A DNA stretch of 64,000 bases from Armillaria gallica (Eukaryota; Basidiomycota; Agaricomycetes; Agaricales; Physalacriaceae), in the NCBI GenBank assembly GCA_037576215.1, contig JBANDB010000004.1, positions 5,828,001-5,892,000 of the forward strand. Reading direction: 5' to 3'. The position numbers and the translations under genes are program-made. Positions 23,640 through 34,220 of the stretch are shown one piece after another (the first letter of the stretch is position 1; every line of letters begins with the position of its first letter). The notes under the pieces were generated by a model, which saw only the letters and a program-made list of their open reading frames with translations, was not told the DNA's origin and did not search any database.

Positions 23640-26600
23640 TGTCAGCTCCAGCTCATCACTCTCCGGCGAGCGTCTCTCCAGCGCATGCTCCCTCTGGTGA
23701 GAGATATCTTTTCAGCAACCGCCGTAAGTCTCTCCGATGAGACTCTCGCTGGTGATCGTTCCAAGCTCTATCAAGAGTCCGGGCTGGCAGTCTCAAAAGA
23801 CGTTGCTCAGAACGGGCTCTATAACATGTCGCTGTCGTTTCAGGGAAAGCGGTCGCAGTCTAGATGGAGGAAGTACCATGGACTACGAAGCAGATAAATG
23901 CCTGGGTATGTGAGGTGAAGGGAACGACCTTACCCCATTCCTGGCACATCTACTGCCGTTCCCCGCCCCTATCGCGCCACGCTCGCCGGTCGTCTTGATT
24001 GAAGAATTGCGCTATGCGCTAGTGCGGATCATCAAAGAAAGTCACATCAGAGATCTGCGAGAAGGGTGAGTCCCTCTGCGTGCGGCTGAGAAGAAAGCGG
24101 ACCTACCACTACCATCTCCTCACTCCAGCTCATGTTTTCCTTTGTCAGGGACCGCGAGTATGGCATTGCGTAAAGGAAGCTGGGCATTGAAACTTCGCTG
24201 TTGGGCAATGTCATCAATGTAGGCCGTACTTGACACGCGAGAGAGCTTACATGGTTTGGGCATCTCTCCCAAGACCAATACAAGGCCATCATCGAAGTCT
24301 TCCTCTTTGTCGTAGGCTTAGTCGTCTATGGTCGGCGGGATGACCGCGGTTGATTTTCGATCACTGTTGACCATCATTGTCGTGCTGCCACTGAACCTCA
24401 CGTTCTAAATTAAGTCAATCTACCCACTATCCCGTGTTATCTTTATTCGTCGCGCTCTTTCCAACAGTTCCCTGTCTACTACGGCTTACGCTGGCAGCCT
24501 GGGATGTACTTGAAGGACTGGAACCTCCCTGGGAAAGGCACCCCAGGCCTGTGTGAACGATGCCACCTGTTAAACTTGCATCAAAATACTCCGGAAATGC
24601 ATGCGGCTCACATCTCTGTAGATTTAATTCTAATAGTTATGGGTGTAACAGCATGTAAAGATTCGGATAGGCACAAGTCGTCTTTTTCTGGTAGCATGTT
24701 CGCAGGTTGTATGATTTTCTATAAAGATATACGTGTCAGCATCAGTACAACAGTTGCTGCTATAGATACAGGATAAGATCTGAGGCGTGAGTTCGGAATA
24801 GGTCTAGGACGACTCGAGGTGGTTTAACGGGCCAACATTATTTGGTGCTTAACACGAGCATCGAACTCTCGAAGTCTTTCTTCCATTGCCAGGGTGGCGA
24901 ACTCCTTCGGCTAATTCATCTGCTTTATCCTCTACCTATTTCTTCATCTCTATTGAGCCTGGCGGGACGCACTGAGAGAAAGAGGGCGATATGGCCAGCT
25001 GAACCGATCCTTCAACGGCTTTGTTTTAGTGTGGCTGCAGTCCAGTTCGGTCCAAGTGGCATATATAATTCGACGACCTCAAAATATGATATACTTATCA
25101 CACACAGATAATGAAGCGTTGTGGAGGGGAAACTGACTGATAATAGAGACCGAAAAGATCCCACTAAGGCACGTCGTCGTCGTCGTCGTCGAAGAGGTGC
25201 AGCACTCGGAGCAATCGGGCCGGTGTGGCAGCATTGTCTGTGGATTGGTGGCATGACGCCGACTTTTTGCAACTTTGTTGCAAAATCAACCGCGGTCATC
25301 CCGCCGACCATAGTCGTCGCAGAGCAAAAAAACTCTATTTCTTCCATTGGACCAGGACTCGACTAAAATGGAAGCTAGAGAATGCTTGAATCATCACGGT
25401 AGGTTTCAAACCAAGATGAGGGCGAAAACAGCGGTGGATGAACGAGCAAGGGAGCGGGAGACAAAAAAAAACGATTGAGCAGTCGGTTTGGAAGCCGGAG
25501 AACGAGCCGATCTCCACACAATGGCCAAAATGCGGACTACTTTCTTTCTATTCTTCGACAAAACCTCCTCCGGTGCCCCCACGTGGATAGAACGCTTGTT
25601 TGAAACATCATTGTCCGCTCGTGGGTAGACACGTCCCTGTTGAGATGAACGCTGACATCGTAGTTTGAGGGAAAGTGTCCCACACGGATGGGAGAGCCGG
25701 CTAACGACGAAGTGAGCAACCAGCGACGCAGATTGAATGAGAGAGACTTACTATCCAAGGTAATGTCGTCCCTCCCTCCCTCAGCTACAGCTACTTTTGC
25801 TAGTCCGTCGTTGTGAGGCTTCGGTGCGGCGATCGCAGAAAGCTCGCTCGCGAGTTGATGGTATTCATGTGGTGCACAACGTTGGCCTTCAGCGGAGAGA
25901 CGCCGCCGTCCTGTGAGTTGACGCATTTCCATGCCTTCGCGGTGGGGCCTTGAGGAATGAAGATGGCGCTACAAAGATGGCGGGTGAATATGCAGTCCCA
26001 TCACCGACAGCCACTTCCTGTTGTTGAGGTAAAGATGAACGTTCATGCACTCCTAGACAAAGGTGTACTGTCTTGGGGCAATGAAGGCATCGGCACTATG
26101 CAGCGAATTGAATATCAAGGGAGCGTCGGAGATGGTTCGGTTGATACTGCGAGAGATCGTTCAGGATGATAGTACTCTGCGCCGAAGTGAACGCACCTTG
26201 GTAGTCTTCCTCTTCAGTGTAGGTCCGCTCGCCGCCAGAAAACCTTTCAAATTTTTGACCTTAATCTTGATAGCGCTGAGCTACTGAAATGAAATGTAAA
26301 TATCATCTAGATTCACAAACCAACACAAAAAATAACTCACTGAACATGTAAACATCACCGGACAGTTCGCAGAGTATAGGAGATAGCCAAAACTTGAGGC
26401 AAGCATGGATGAAGAGAATGAAGGAGTCCCCTTTGTTTGGTCCGACTGGCGTCGAGCCAAACATTCACTTTTGGTTATCAACACCCATCTCGCGACCGTT
26501 TCGGTGTTGTGCTATTTACAGAATGCGCACGTCTGGAATTTGAAAGCCCTCGCAGATCAGCTCTCCCTCTCTTCTATGACGTCTTCACATCGATCTCAAG

Positions 26601-26870
26601 GATAAGCTCGGCTTCTTCCTTTCCTAGCACGCCCGCCTCCATATCTCTTTCGATCGTGGCGAACGTGTCTTGACGCGTCGAGTAGGAGGAATATCATGCA
26701 AATTCATCTCATCGTGCAGCATCATCTCGCTCCACTACCTTGCTTGCACCCTCAACACACCGCGACGAGATCTGTCAGTAGTTTCCAGTTTTGGTTCAAA
26801 GACGAGGCAATCATCACTGCACTCGGCGACGAGATGGTAGAACAGCGAGAGAGAAGATTTTGAAGACCAA
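23640..26870. repeat. Duplicated modules C-A-B, copy 3
   Basis: Colinear with 13,410-15,720 once the 986-base element at 24,327-25,312 is removed. Coding-like minus-strand remnants such as APLIFNSLHSADAFIAPRQY (about 26,060-26,120) parallel FNAPLVF and ASRQYTFVW of copy 1, but with stops. A GTC-rich microsatellite within the inserted element (about 25,174-25,190) is not part of the module. Confidence 0.7.
24327..25312. mobile_element. Non-autonomous inverted-repeat DNA transposon, 986 bases
   Basis: The ends are a perfect inverted repeat of 31 bases, starting TATGGTCGGCGGGATGACCG (24,327-24,357 and 25,282-25,312). It is flanked by GTCGTC on both sides (24,321-24,326; 25,313-25,318). The paralogous block at about 14,088-14,097 has a single TTTAGTCGTC and no insert, confirming the ends. 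The flanks also fit an 8-base TAGTCGTC duplication if the outer TA of one end is not element sequence, as would suit a hAT element. The interior has no transposase-like frame. Superfamily undecided. Confidence 0.8.
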
Positions 26871-29800
26871 TCGACGCAAGTTCTTTTTTGGGAGACTAGA
26901 TTCCCGAATTCGTAGCAAGACGACCTATCGTGATTCGCGGGACATGGTCATGGAGGAGGCGCTGGGGCTGGATGGGTAGGCGTCCTTTCCACTCACTGAT
27001 ATTCTAGAGTACTCATCCTCTCATAGCACAATATCAGCCGCATATTCCTTCAAATGATGACCTCAAGCGCCGCCACCAACGATGACCGTCTAATCAGCGC
27101 TCTATTTTATTCAGCGAGCAAGCTCTGGAGGCGACGGTAGCTGGAACGGGAGGGAGGACACTTTCAGGATGGGTAAGTCCCTTCCTTCACCTGTACGCCC
27201 TCTTTGAAAAGATGGCGTCATAGAACTTCGGAGAAGCAATGTTTCAAGTTTCCAGGACAACACATAGGGCAAGCCCCCAACGTGACGGAGAGGAGGGGAG
27301 CGTCTGCACCGGAAATGACTTGTTAGGCGGTTTTCACTCTCTCCCAAACAAAGAGACGTTGCTTTCTCGTGAACACTTTGCTCGCTCTTTTCCATCTTCC
27401 AAACAATCTCAAACTTTTGTGAGTCCTACGGTCGAGACGTCGTTGCCTACCTTTCATTTTAGCCGACTTTTTGACCACGATCAAGACGGAAACTCGGCGT
27501 GCCTTCAAGTTGGCCCATACTGAAGAGCAGTACACCAACGTCTACGGGGGAACAGGAGAGGTCTTCTTCCCAACCGGGTATTCAAAACGAGTTCACTGTC
27601 ACGATTGCCCCGAGTGAGATGCTCTTTTTTTCAGCCTCGGCACTTTTCTTTGGAAGAAGCCCTGAACGACGCGACTTCTTTCCAAGACGACGCGTTGCGT
27701 GCTTCTGGGAGACTTTGCTCATCGTGGTTAGCCGTGATCTTCACTTTCAAACGTGTGCGGAATAATCAGTACTTACCCTCCCTTTTCCCTTGGAGAGTCC
27801 CGGAGAGACGCATGTCTATCTCAAAAGCTGCGGGCCCGCTCTTTCTTCATCGCACAGAATGCGTCTTTGGTATCGAGGAACAAGCCCCGAACAGCAGAGA
27901 AGGAGGGGATGACGGATACGCCAAGGTAGTCGTTCCGAACTTTTGAACATACCGTATCTTTATTCCACCGTAACATCAGTTCTATGTCTCTACTTGTTCC
28001 TTAATGCACATATTCCAATGTATCCATTCCCCCTTCATTAAAACGAACTTTCCTTTGCACCGAGATTCAGTCCCATTACATTGTAAACAAAAACCCCTCG
28101 AAAAGACAGGGCGGGAATAGAACATGTGGGTTCCTTGCCTTGTACCCTCGAAGGCAAAGGCGGGTAGCATAGACGGAGGGAAACGGGAGCCCCAACTAAG
28201 CCCACAGTAAGCGATAGAGAAAAACCTATGCTTCGCGAACGGTAGAAAGTCTCGTGGAGCGGATAAGGTTCAAAATGAAAAAGACTATGACAAGTTTATA
28301 GCATTTCCCCATGTTCAATGAGACAGATGCTACGATTACCGAAGATGACGGTTCCCACAGTGAAGAAACGACGCCCAATCCGTCACGCTCAATATGTCTT
28401 CTCGACCGAACAGTAACATGGCTCTCGAATACATAGCATCCATCTCTGCTCTCTATATTTCTATTACCATACGGCGGCGTCCTTTCAGGGAAGGAACTCA
28501 CCCATCCCGACACGATCTGCTCGCCGAACATCATGTGGAGTCAAAACCTTTTTACGCGTCGGTGACTACCATTGGAGGAGGGGCAGTGAACCTTTGCCGG
28601 ACGGAAGATCAAGAATTCGGTCTTCGTTGAAAGGGAGTCGCACAGATCTGGAGAAGGATGAGCCCTCTGCGTGCAGGCGAGGAGAAAGCGGACCTACCGC
28701 TATCACTCGTCGAGTTCCACGAGATTTTCTTATACGCTTGTTCACCATTGTGAGTGAAATCATGTCCCTCCGCTGATGGAGAGCTTGCGTTGTCAGCGCA
28801 TGGGGGACGATGATACTGTCCGAGGGATATAAACTTGTACGCATCACACAGTATACGAGAGAATTCACCTGAGATCTGAGGGCTGCGAGAAGGACATGCG
28901 CGGGGAGCCCTAGAGGCGAGTAGGTCCCCTGTGCTGGGAGATGGCAGACTTGTTTGCGTTGGCTGCTTGGTGCCGAGAGAAAGAGTAGTGATATCCGACC
29001 AGCAACGTAGACGAATGGCGCTGTGACGGGGATGACACCAGAGCTACGCCACCTCGGAGAGCAAACGAACTTGAAATTGGTGACATGTGCTGGAATTGAC
29101 GTGCACTGGTGGATCCAAGACTGTGAACAGAGGCTGGTGTGTAGAGTGGAAAAATCCGGAAGCGAGGTTGAGAGAACCACGCGCTGAGCTCGAAGGTTCT
29201 AGGACGTGAACATGAGTGACGAAAGGATGGATTTTGAATATCGCACTCACGAAATCTTGGAGTCAAATCTGGCGCAGGTACGTTCTCCATACCCTGGCAA
29301 GCGGACCCAGTCCCTCGTACAGCTTAACCCTTGTTCATAATCAAAGGTATCCCCATCCCTACCATCCCTGCGGAGATCGTGCTGATGCCGGAAGCTGGAG
29401 GAGAGAAGGGTGACCCTCTGCATGCGGGTAGGACCCTCCATCCCCTCTCGCTGCTTCACCATACTTTGTCGTCAAGTTCTATTCCATGAAGGCTTGATGC
29501 TTGCTTTGAGACCCACGCGGAAGGTGGTGATGCGTCATCCAAAGTCGTCGGTGGTACTGTCTGAGGAAGATGATGTACGCATCACACAGCGTATGAGAGA
29601 ACTCACCTGGTGCCTTTGATAGTCCCGCTTCGCAAACCAGGAAGGGTCGGGTTGTCCGCTCGCTACGGGGATACGCGGCGTAGGTCGCATTCATAGAGCA
29701 CGACATTTACGCTGTCGTTGTGCTGGGAGATGGCAGGCTTGTTCGACATATCGTCGCGTTGTGTTCTTGAACGACACGGCGTTGATGCCGAGCTTGAGAG

Positions 29801-30320
29801 GAAGAGGAGTGATATCCGACTAACAAAGAGGTGAGCGACCAGCGACATAGACTGAATGAGGGACGCACCAGCGCAAGTGAGGACCGGCGAGGAGCATTCC
29901 TTCGTCCGTAGTCGCGTGTAGTGGAGAAGACGCCAGGATCCATCCTGTCCCGGGGCAAGGAATAGGCGGCGTGTGGGGACAAATGACATCGATACTGCGG
30001 GAGATCGTCTAGGATGAGAATACTCGGCGCAGAAGTGGTCCTTCGAAGCGAGCGACGTCCTCTTCGATATGAGTCCGCTCACCCGCTGTCTTGAGCTGAC
30101 AAGTCGACTACTAAGATGAAGAGTAAATCATTTAAATAAAACCATGTGTGACTTACACACCCGACGGATTCACAGAGGCTTGGATATGTAGTAAAAGATG
30201 GAGAGGGAACGATGCAAGTCGGGAAAAAGGAGCACGCTTTGTTTGCGAGCCAAACATCCAATTCTGGTCATCAACACCCATCCTGCGAGCCGTCTCGATA
30301 TCATTCTGTAATACGCATCA
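26871..30320. repeat. Duplicated module E-F, copy 2, with extra 5' part
   Basis: 27,530-30,320 is colinear with 15,700-18,360. The preceding part (27,340-27,530) matches 39,760-39,960 and 55,970-56,150: an AAACAAAGAGACGT word, a GTGAGTCCT donor and a CATTTTAGC acceptor mark a plus-strand exon-intron-exon pattern. 26,880-27,180 resembles 60,700-60,840 and 9,700-9,830. No complete gene emerges; minus-strand exons near 28,500-29,300 are broken by stops. Confidence 0.6.
29040..29320 (-). pseudogene. DUF6535 relic (exon 2 to start of exon 3)
   Basis: The minus strand keeps YEGLGPLARVWRTYL, almost identical to exon 2 of the intact genes, then decays to a GTGAGTGCGATATT donor. After a short intron it resumes with weak traces of exon 3. 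It pairs with the relic at 17,090-17,370 in the duplicated block. Large parts of the membrane domain and all of the soluble region are lost. Confidence 0.6.
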
Positions 30321-30690
30321 GACACTGAGAGTGAACGCGACTTATGACAGTGGGAGACGAGACAGAGGGAGGAAGTCCCAAAAGTGAGTTTCCTTCCTGA
30401 GACTTATTTTCATCCTGATCGTTCTCCCCAGTATCAACGTCGTTCGTCCGTACGCTCCCTCGACATTCATTATCGCTTACTACCAGCGGACGATCCAACT
30501 TTGTCCCAAAATAGTGTGTTTTCGTCCGGGGAGTAGGTCCTTGGTGTCACGACGAAGAAGGTACATCTGTTCTAAACGATGAAAAACAAGTGTGGACGGG
30601 TTTAATAGAGGGTTTTATATAAGACCGGAATTCGGAATGGTAAGTGCTTGCTGCGCGCGCACATTCATAATGCTCACTCTTCTGCAATAG

Positions 30691-31208
30691 TGCCGTCTTC
30701 ACCAGCGACACCAGCAAGTACGGGCATGGATGGACCTTCTGCTCCTCAACGGCCTACCATGGTACATCGTATCTGCTCCCAGCTACGAAGCTCTGCTGCT
30801 GAAACTCTTCGCGGACGGTTTAGTGAGCACCGAGCTGGTGGCGAGGTGCAAGTGGATGTTTCCCGTGGCGTGGGCTCACAGGAGGAGGGTGACGGTGCTG
30901 GGACGATGTGTTTGTTGTGGCTCTCGATACGAAGCTGTGGATAGCCGCGAGAAATCACATATGTTGCTGACCGAGAGGATTTTGGGCGAGTATGCAGCGG
31001 AATCGACGGGTGCGTGTTTTTATTTCCTCTGCCGATTATGTTTATCTAACTAGGCCGCGTCTACGCCCAGATAGAACGTGCAAAGATACACGTGTCACCA
31101 TTCTCAACGACGAAAAATGAGTGTGGGGGGAAGTTCGCGCGCCAACAATTATCGCGTGCAGCGAGCCTGAAGGCTGCTCGCCGAGCCTTCCACCGTCGAA
31201 CCTGGTAA
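30691..31208 (+). CDS. Unknown protein with a CxxC motif, partial gene
   Basis: A coding-like exon opens at a TGCAATAG acceptor (30,688-30,690): CRLHQRHQQVRAWMDLLLLN, then GLPWYIVSAPSYEALLLKLF, ELVARCKWMFPVAWAHRR and LGRCVCCGSRYEAV. A 44-base intron at 31,010-31,053 (GTGCGT..AACTAG) keeps the frame, which goes on GRVYAQIERAKIHVSPFS to a TAA at 31,206-31,208. The first internal ATG is at 30,730. An upstream exon ending before GTAAGTGC (about 30,540-30,638) has LNDEKQVWTGLIEG, paralogous to coding traces at about 10,340 and 61,500, but with a stop before the donor. The last ~75 bases overlap the inverted-repeat arm. Family unknown; it may be a relic with one good exon. Confidence 0.4.
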
Positions 31209-31558
31209 TAGACTCATTGGATCAGGTTAAGGGTCATTCGGCTGGGGTATACTGATATCAGCACGTATTCTCGCATTCCGCTTACTTTCTGTTGCTGACA
31301 TGGGTTTGTGTAGGACAGCGACAAGGGGCCATCAAGGTAGCTCCGTATCTCGAAATAGCAGGCGAACTGTTGGACTAAGCCATGCACCAGGTAACGCTAT
31401 TCTTCATTTTATCTCTGAACTCGGGCTAACAAGTGTTGATAGTGATAATGAATATGACTGTAAGTATATGTTCTTCACACTTGCTATATGCACGCTAACA
31501 GCTGCCTACAGTGATTTGTGACGATGCTGCTCTGGCCTGAGGGAGTGAGCGCGGTAAT

Positions 31559-31706
31559 GTGTCGACAGAAGCGATTGACGCAACCCAGATACCAGTGAGC
31601 GCGTCAACAAAAGCAGTTTGCGGAGGTCATCCAAGACAGTGGGGCAGAGTATAGACGCACCTACCGCTACTATCAACATCGGCGCAATGACTATCGTTAC
31701 AATACG
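31559..31706 (+). pseudogene. Exon relic of unknown family, cut by a transposon
   Basis: The plus strand reads RQQKQFAEVIQDSGAEYRRT, YRYYQHRRNDYRYNT up to the element at 31,707. The minus strand at about 47,840-47,970 in the other arm gives KQFAEVVQDGG, GYRRTYHHYQHRHNVYRYNT, conserved at protein level. Both copies have been cut by insertions: the CACTG-type element here and the copia element there. The family is not recognised. Confidence 0.4.
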
Positions 31707-32083
31707 CACTGCTGGGGTCGGTTCCTTTTTAAGACGGAAAAAGGTAATCTAAAAATGTCGTGACTTTTCGTTACCTTTGTATGCTGCAAAAACGGGATAA
31801 GGAAAACTCAATGAAAAACTTATCCTTTTCAGCGCTCATTTCGCATGGAAAAAATAGCTGCTTTTCTACGAATGAAAAAGGGTTTCCTTTGTTCTGACCG
31901 CAGGAAACACGTTTTACATTCTGTTCTTCGAGCTCTTTTTCCTCCCTTAAAAGAGTACGTAAATCATCCCGTCTTTCAACTTGTTTTTCTGGACTCGTTT
32001 CTACCTTTAGAAGTTCAAATGACATGTCGCAACATTTTGAGGACTCGTTCTTCCGATCGGAGAATGTATCGGTCCCAGCAGTG
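31707..32083. mobile_element. CACTG-ended miniature transposon, 377 bases
   Basis: It starts CACTGCTGGG and ends CCCAGCAGTG, an imperfectly extended terminal inverted repeat, and is flanked by a 3-base duplication ACG (31,704-31,706 and 32,084-32,086). The other arm of the inverted repeat has the uninterrupted site with a single copy (complement, CGT at 47,853-47,855). CACTG ends with a 3-base duplication are the hallmark of the CACTA/EnSpm superfamily, so this is most likely a non-autonomous member. A frame of 84 codons on its minus strand shows no transposase motif. Confidence 0.85.
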
Positions 32084-32308
32084 ACGAGTACGTCTTTCTC
32101 TCTCAGCGAATCTTCAAATATCTAAAAATCTGTTCAGAACGTCAAATTCATCAACAATCTCTCGGTTTTCCGACGTGTATCCTGTTCTCCATCCGTGATT
32201 CGGGGAGAAATTTTCGGATATTTGGGTCATGAATTCCTCATAAAATTTTTGTAAAAGTGCATGGAATTACAGCTAACCAACAGAATTACAAATGAGTCGT
32301 CTCCCTTA

Positions 32309-32500
32309 CTAAATCCCGTATCCCCCTACAACTAGCGGGTTAGCAAAGCTGCCGCATTTTGAGCAGAAAAGCCTTACAGCACACATCTCTCCCAGTCTTA
32401 ATCTCGCCTCCCAGACGTCCGCATCCCGTCTAATAAGCCGAATATCCACTCCCGCGAGCGGTACCTGGCGCTGGAGCGCGTTCATGACATCTGAGCACAT
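32309..32500 (-). pseudogene. Exon relic of unknown family (CSKCGSF)
   Basis: The minus strand reads DVMNALQRQVPLAGVDIRLI, then ADVWEARLRLGEMCAVRLFC and SKCGSFANP. The other arm (about 42,400-42,560, plus strand) gives GADVWEARLGLGEMCAVRLF, CSKRGSFANPLVVG with a stop upstream. The protein-level match is better than that of the surrounding DNA, so this was probably coding. It lies downstream of, and in the same orientation as, the exons at 33,049-33,600 and may be a 3' exon of the same gene. Confidence 0.4.
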
Positions 32501-33048
32501 ATATGAAGCGTCGTCTGGGCTTATATTTGGTACTTTAGTTCGGCGTTTTGAGGAGAGGGTCGCGAAGAGTGGTCCCGGTCAGGGCTAAGGCCAGGTTAAT
32601 GAAGATACGTCGCTGAGAGCTCCTGCTTGGATAACGGGAGGGTAAGCACAAGAAATGTGAGTGAACGGAAGGGACTCACTCATCCCTGACGCCGCTCGGA
32701 TGCTGCCACTGCTCACCCAATGATGAAACGTTGTCTCGGTGCAAAATCGAGCACTTCAGCACGTCGGGTTGATCGGGAACAGATCTGGAGATGCATGAGT
32801 ACACCGACTAAGAGCGAGAGAGAGAGGACACACCCCTCGCTTCATGCACGCCACATCCAACACTGCCTCCTTCTAAATTCCCGCGTTTCCCATCATCATT
32901 GAATGCAACTTTGCCCCGTCGCTTGCTCGATGCGTCGTCTTTGTGCAAAATCGGGAGGAAGAGATCGTCGCAGGGAGCGGTGGAGGGAGGGAACGCTGTG
33001 CCAGGAAGGTCGGGATGAGCAGACCGCTTGGCATGTGAAAGTACTCAC

Positions 33049-33600
33049 TTGGGATCTCGGCGGGCAAATCGTCGACAATATCCTTGCCTTTAGGGATCCA
33101 AGATGTGCTCCCCGGGTGAAAATACATCGCCTCGTCGCCAAATCGAGTCGTCCAGGGCACCGAGATCTTGTTTGATGGCTGGGGTTTCGTTGGTGGAAGG
33201 GAGAGAAGCCATTGATCGCGTAAGATCGTCGAGGACGCGTACGGAAACCTCTGCGAAGAAGGTAAGGATATACACATCATCCAGGGGGCGAGAAACTCAC
33301 CCAGGATCCGCATGTGCACGCCTTTGTCCTTATGTCCTCGTCTTCAGCGTGGGTTCGTGCGGGCCAAAAATTCTGGTCTTGATTTCGAGGGTTTCAGTGG
33401 TCAAAACATTTGGCTGAAATCAAAGGTAAATACCACATAGAATAGACATCGAAGTTTACTCACATAATGTTCAATCATCGCCCAGGAGTCGAAGGCCCTT
33501 GAACCAGAAGGAAGGACGAGGTTGAATAAAAGAGCATGGCGGTGGGAGGTAAGGTTGAATTGTTTGACCCCACGCTGGCGAGCCAAACATACCGTTCCAG
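33049..33600 (-). pseudogene. Decayed three-exon segment of unknown family
   Basis: Splice signals divide the minus strand into exons 33,464-33,600 (RHALLFNLVLPSGSRAFDSW), 33,301-33,413 (NVLTTETLEIKTRIFGPHEP) and 33,049-33,252 (EVSVRVLDDLTRSMASLPST, then IWRRGDVFSPGEHILDP and a TAA), with GTGAG..CAG introns of about 50 bases. The right arm has the same exons at about 41,260-41,860, more damaged, with traces such as MGVDDQNGMFGSPVTKVKQF. The first exon also echoes the minus-strand start of modules A and F (GVDDQN.MFG). I do not recognise the family. Confidence 0.4.
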
Positions 33601-33640
33601 TCACCGGGCCGGCCAGCCGGCCTAGTCATCGACATCCGAC

Positions 33641-34220
33641 ATTAGACTGGTGACCGCCTCTCTGGACACTTGACGCATGACATTGCAAGCAAGCTAAAGA
33701 GTCTGCGGCGGCGGCTTAGCTTGGGGACGAGAGAGCGCCTCGAACCAACCGGATAACCAAAGTGAGTTCACTGATCCTCTGTTCTAAGCCTAATTTAGCC
33801 TTAGCACTTTTGACGACAACTATTCACGACGAATAACTCCTTCCTCACCAACAGTGTGTGACAAGGGCCTCTTTCGGCAGAGGGAGACAATGAGAGCGGG
33901 TGCTCAGGATGGCAGATTTCGCTCAAAAAGGTTGTGGATCGGATCTCGCCTTACTTGCCGAAATACCGTCACCTCTCAGTCTCGCTCTCTCATGTCAAGG
34001 CGGAAAGAGCTGCAACAAACGATGGCGCAAGCAGAGTCTCTGCCCGTACTGGTGTCAGCCTCGATTTTTACATTATTACGCAAATATCACCGTCCTTGAC
34101 GCCTACTACATATGCACTTCCACGGCCTCTGTGATCACCGTCCGACCGGAGGCACCGTGGGTACGACGATACAGCTTCGGCGCCTAGCAAGTCTTCTTTT
34201 CCTCACACCACTCGGCAGTC
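33641..34220. other. 5' flank of DUF6535 gene 2
   Basis: The last ~90 bases before the ATG resemble the flank of gene 1 (ACGATACAGC followed by a TCTTCTTTTCCT-like word at about 34,161-34,202 and 19,787-19,812), so these probably include shared promoter or leader sequence. About 33,720-33,800 holds another copy of the exon ending CCAAAG before GTGAGTTCACTG. No complete gene is seen. Confidence 0.4.

Larger units (their letters stand above)
31131..33640 (+). repeat. Left arm of large inverted repeat
   Basis: The reverse complement of this stretch matches 41,245-42,778 plus 47,811-48,475, the right arm without its copia insertion. Matching landmarks: CATTGGATCAGGTTAAGGGTC (31,216; complement near 48,340-48,365), CAAACTGCTTTTG-type words near 31,610 and 47,950, and TACAACTAGCGGGTTAGCAA at 32,327 with its complement at about 42,545-42,565. 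The arms differ at many sites, so the duplication is not recent. This arm carries the 377-base element at 31,707-32,083. Confidence 0.8.

Noticed and set aside
25121..25366. Arginine-rich frame
   Set aside because: Produced by the GTC microsatellite inside the 986-base element.
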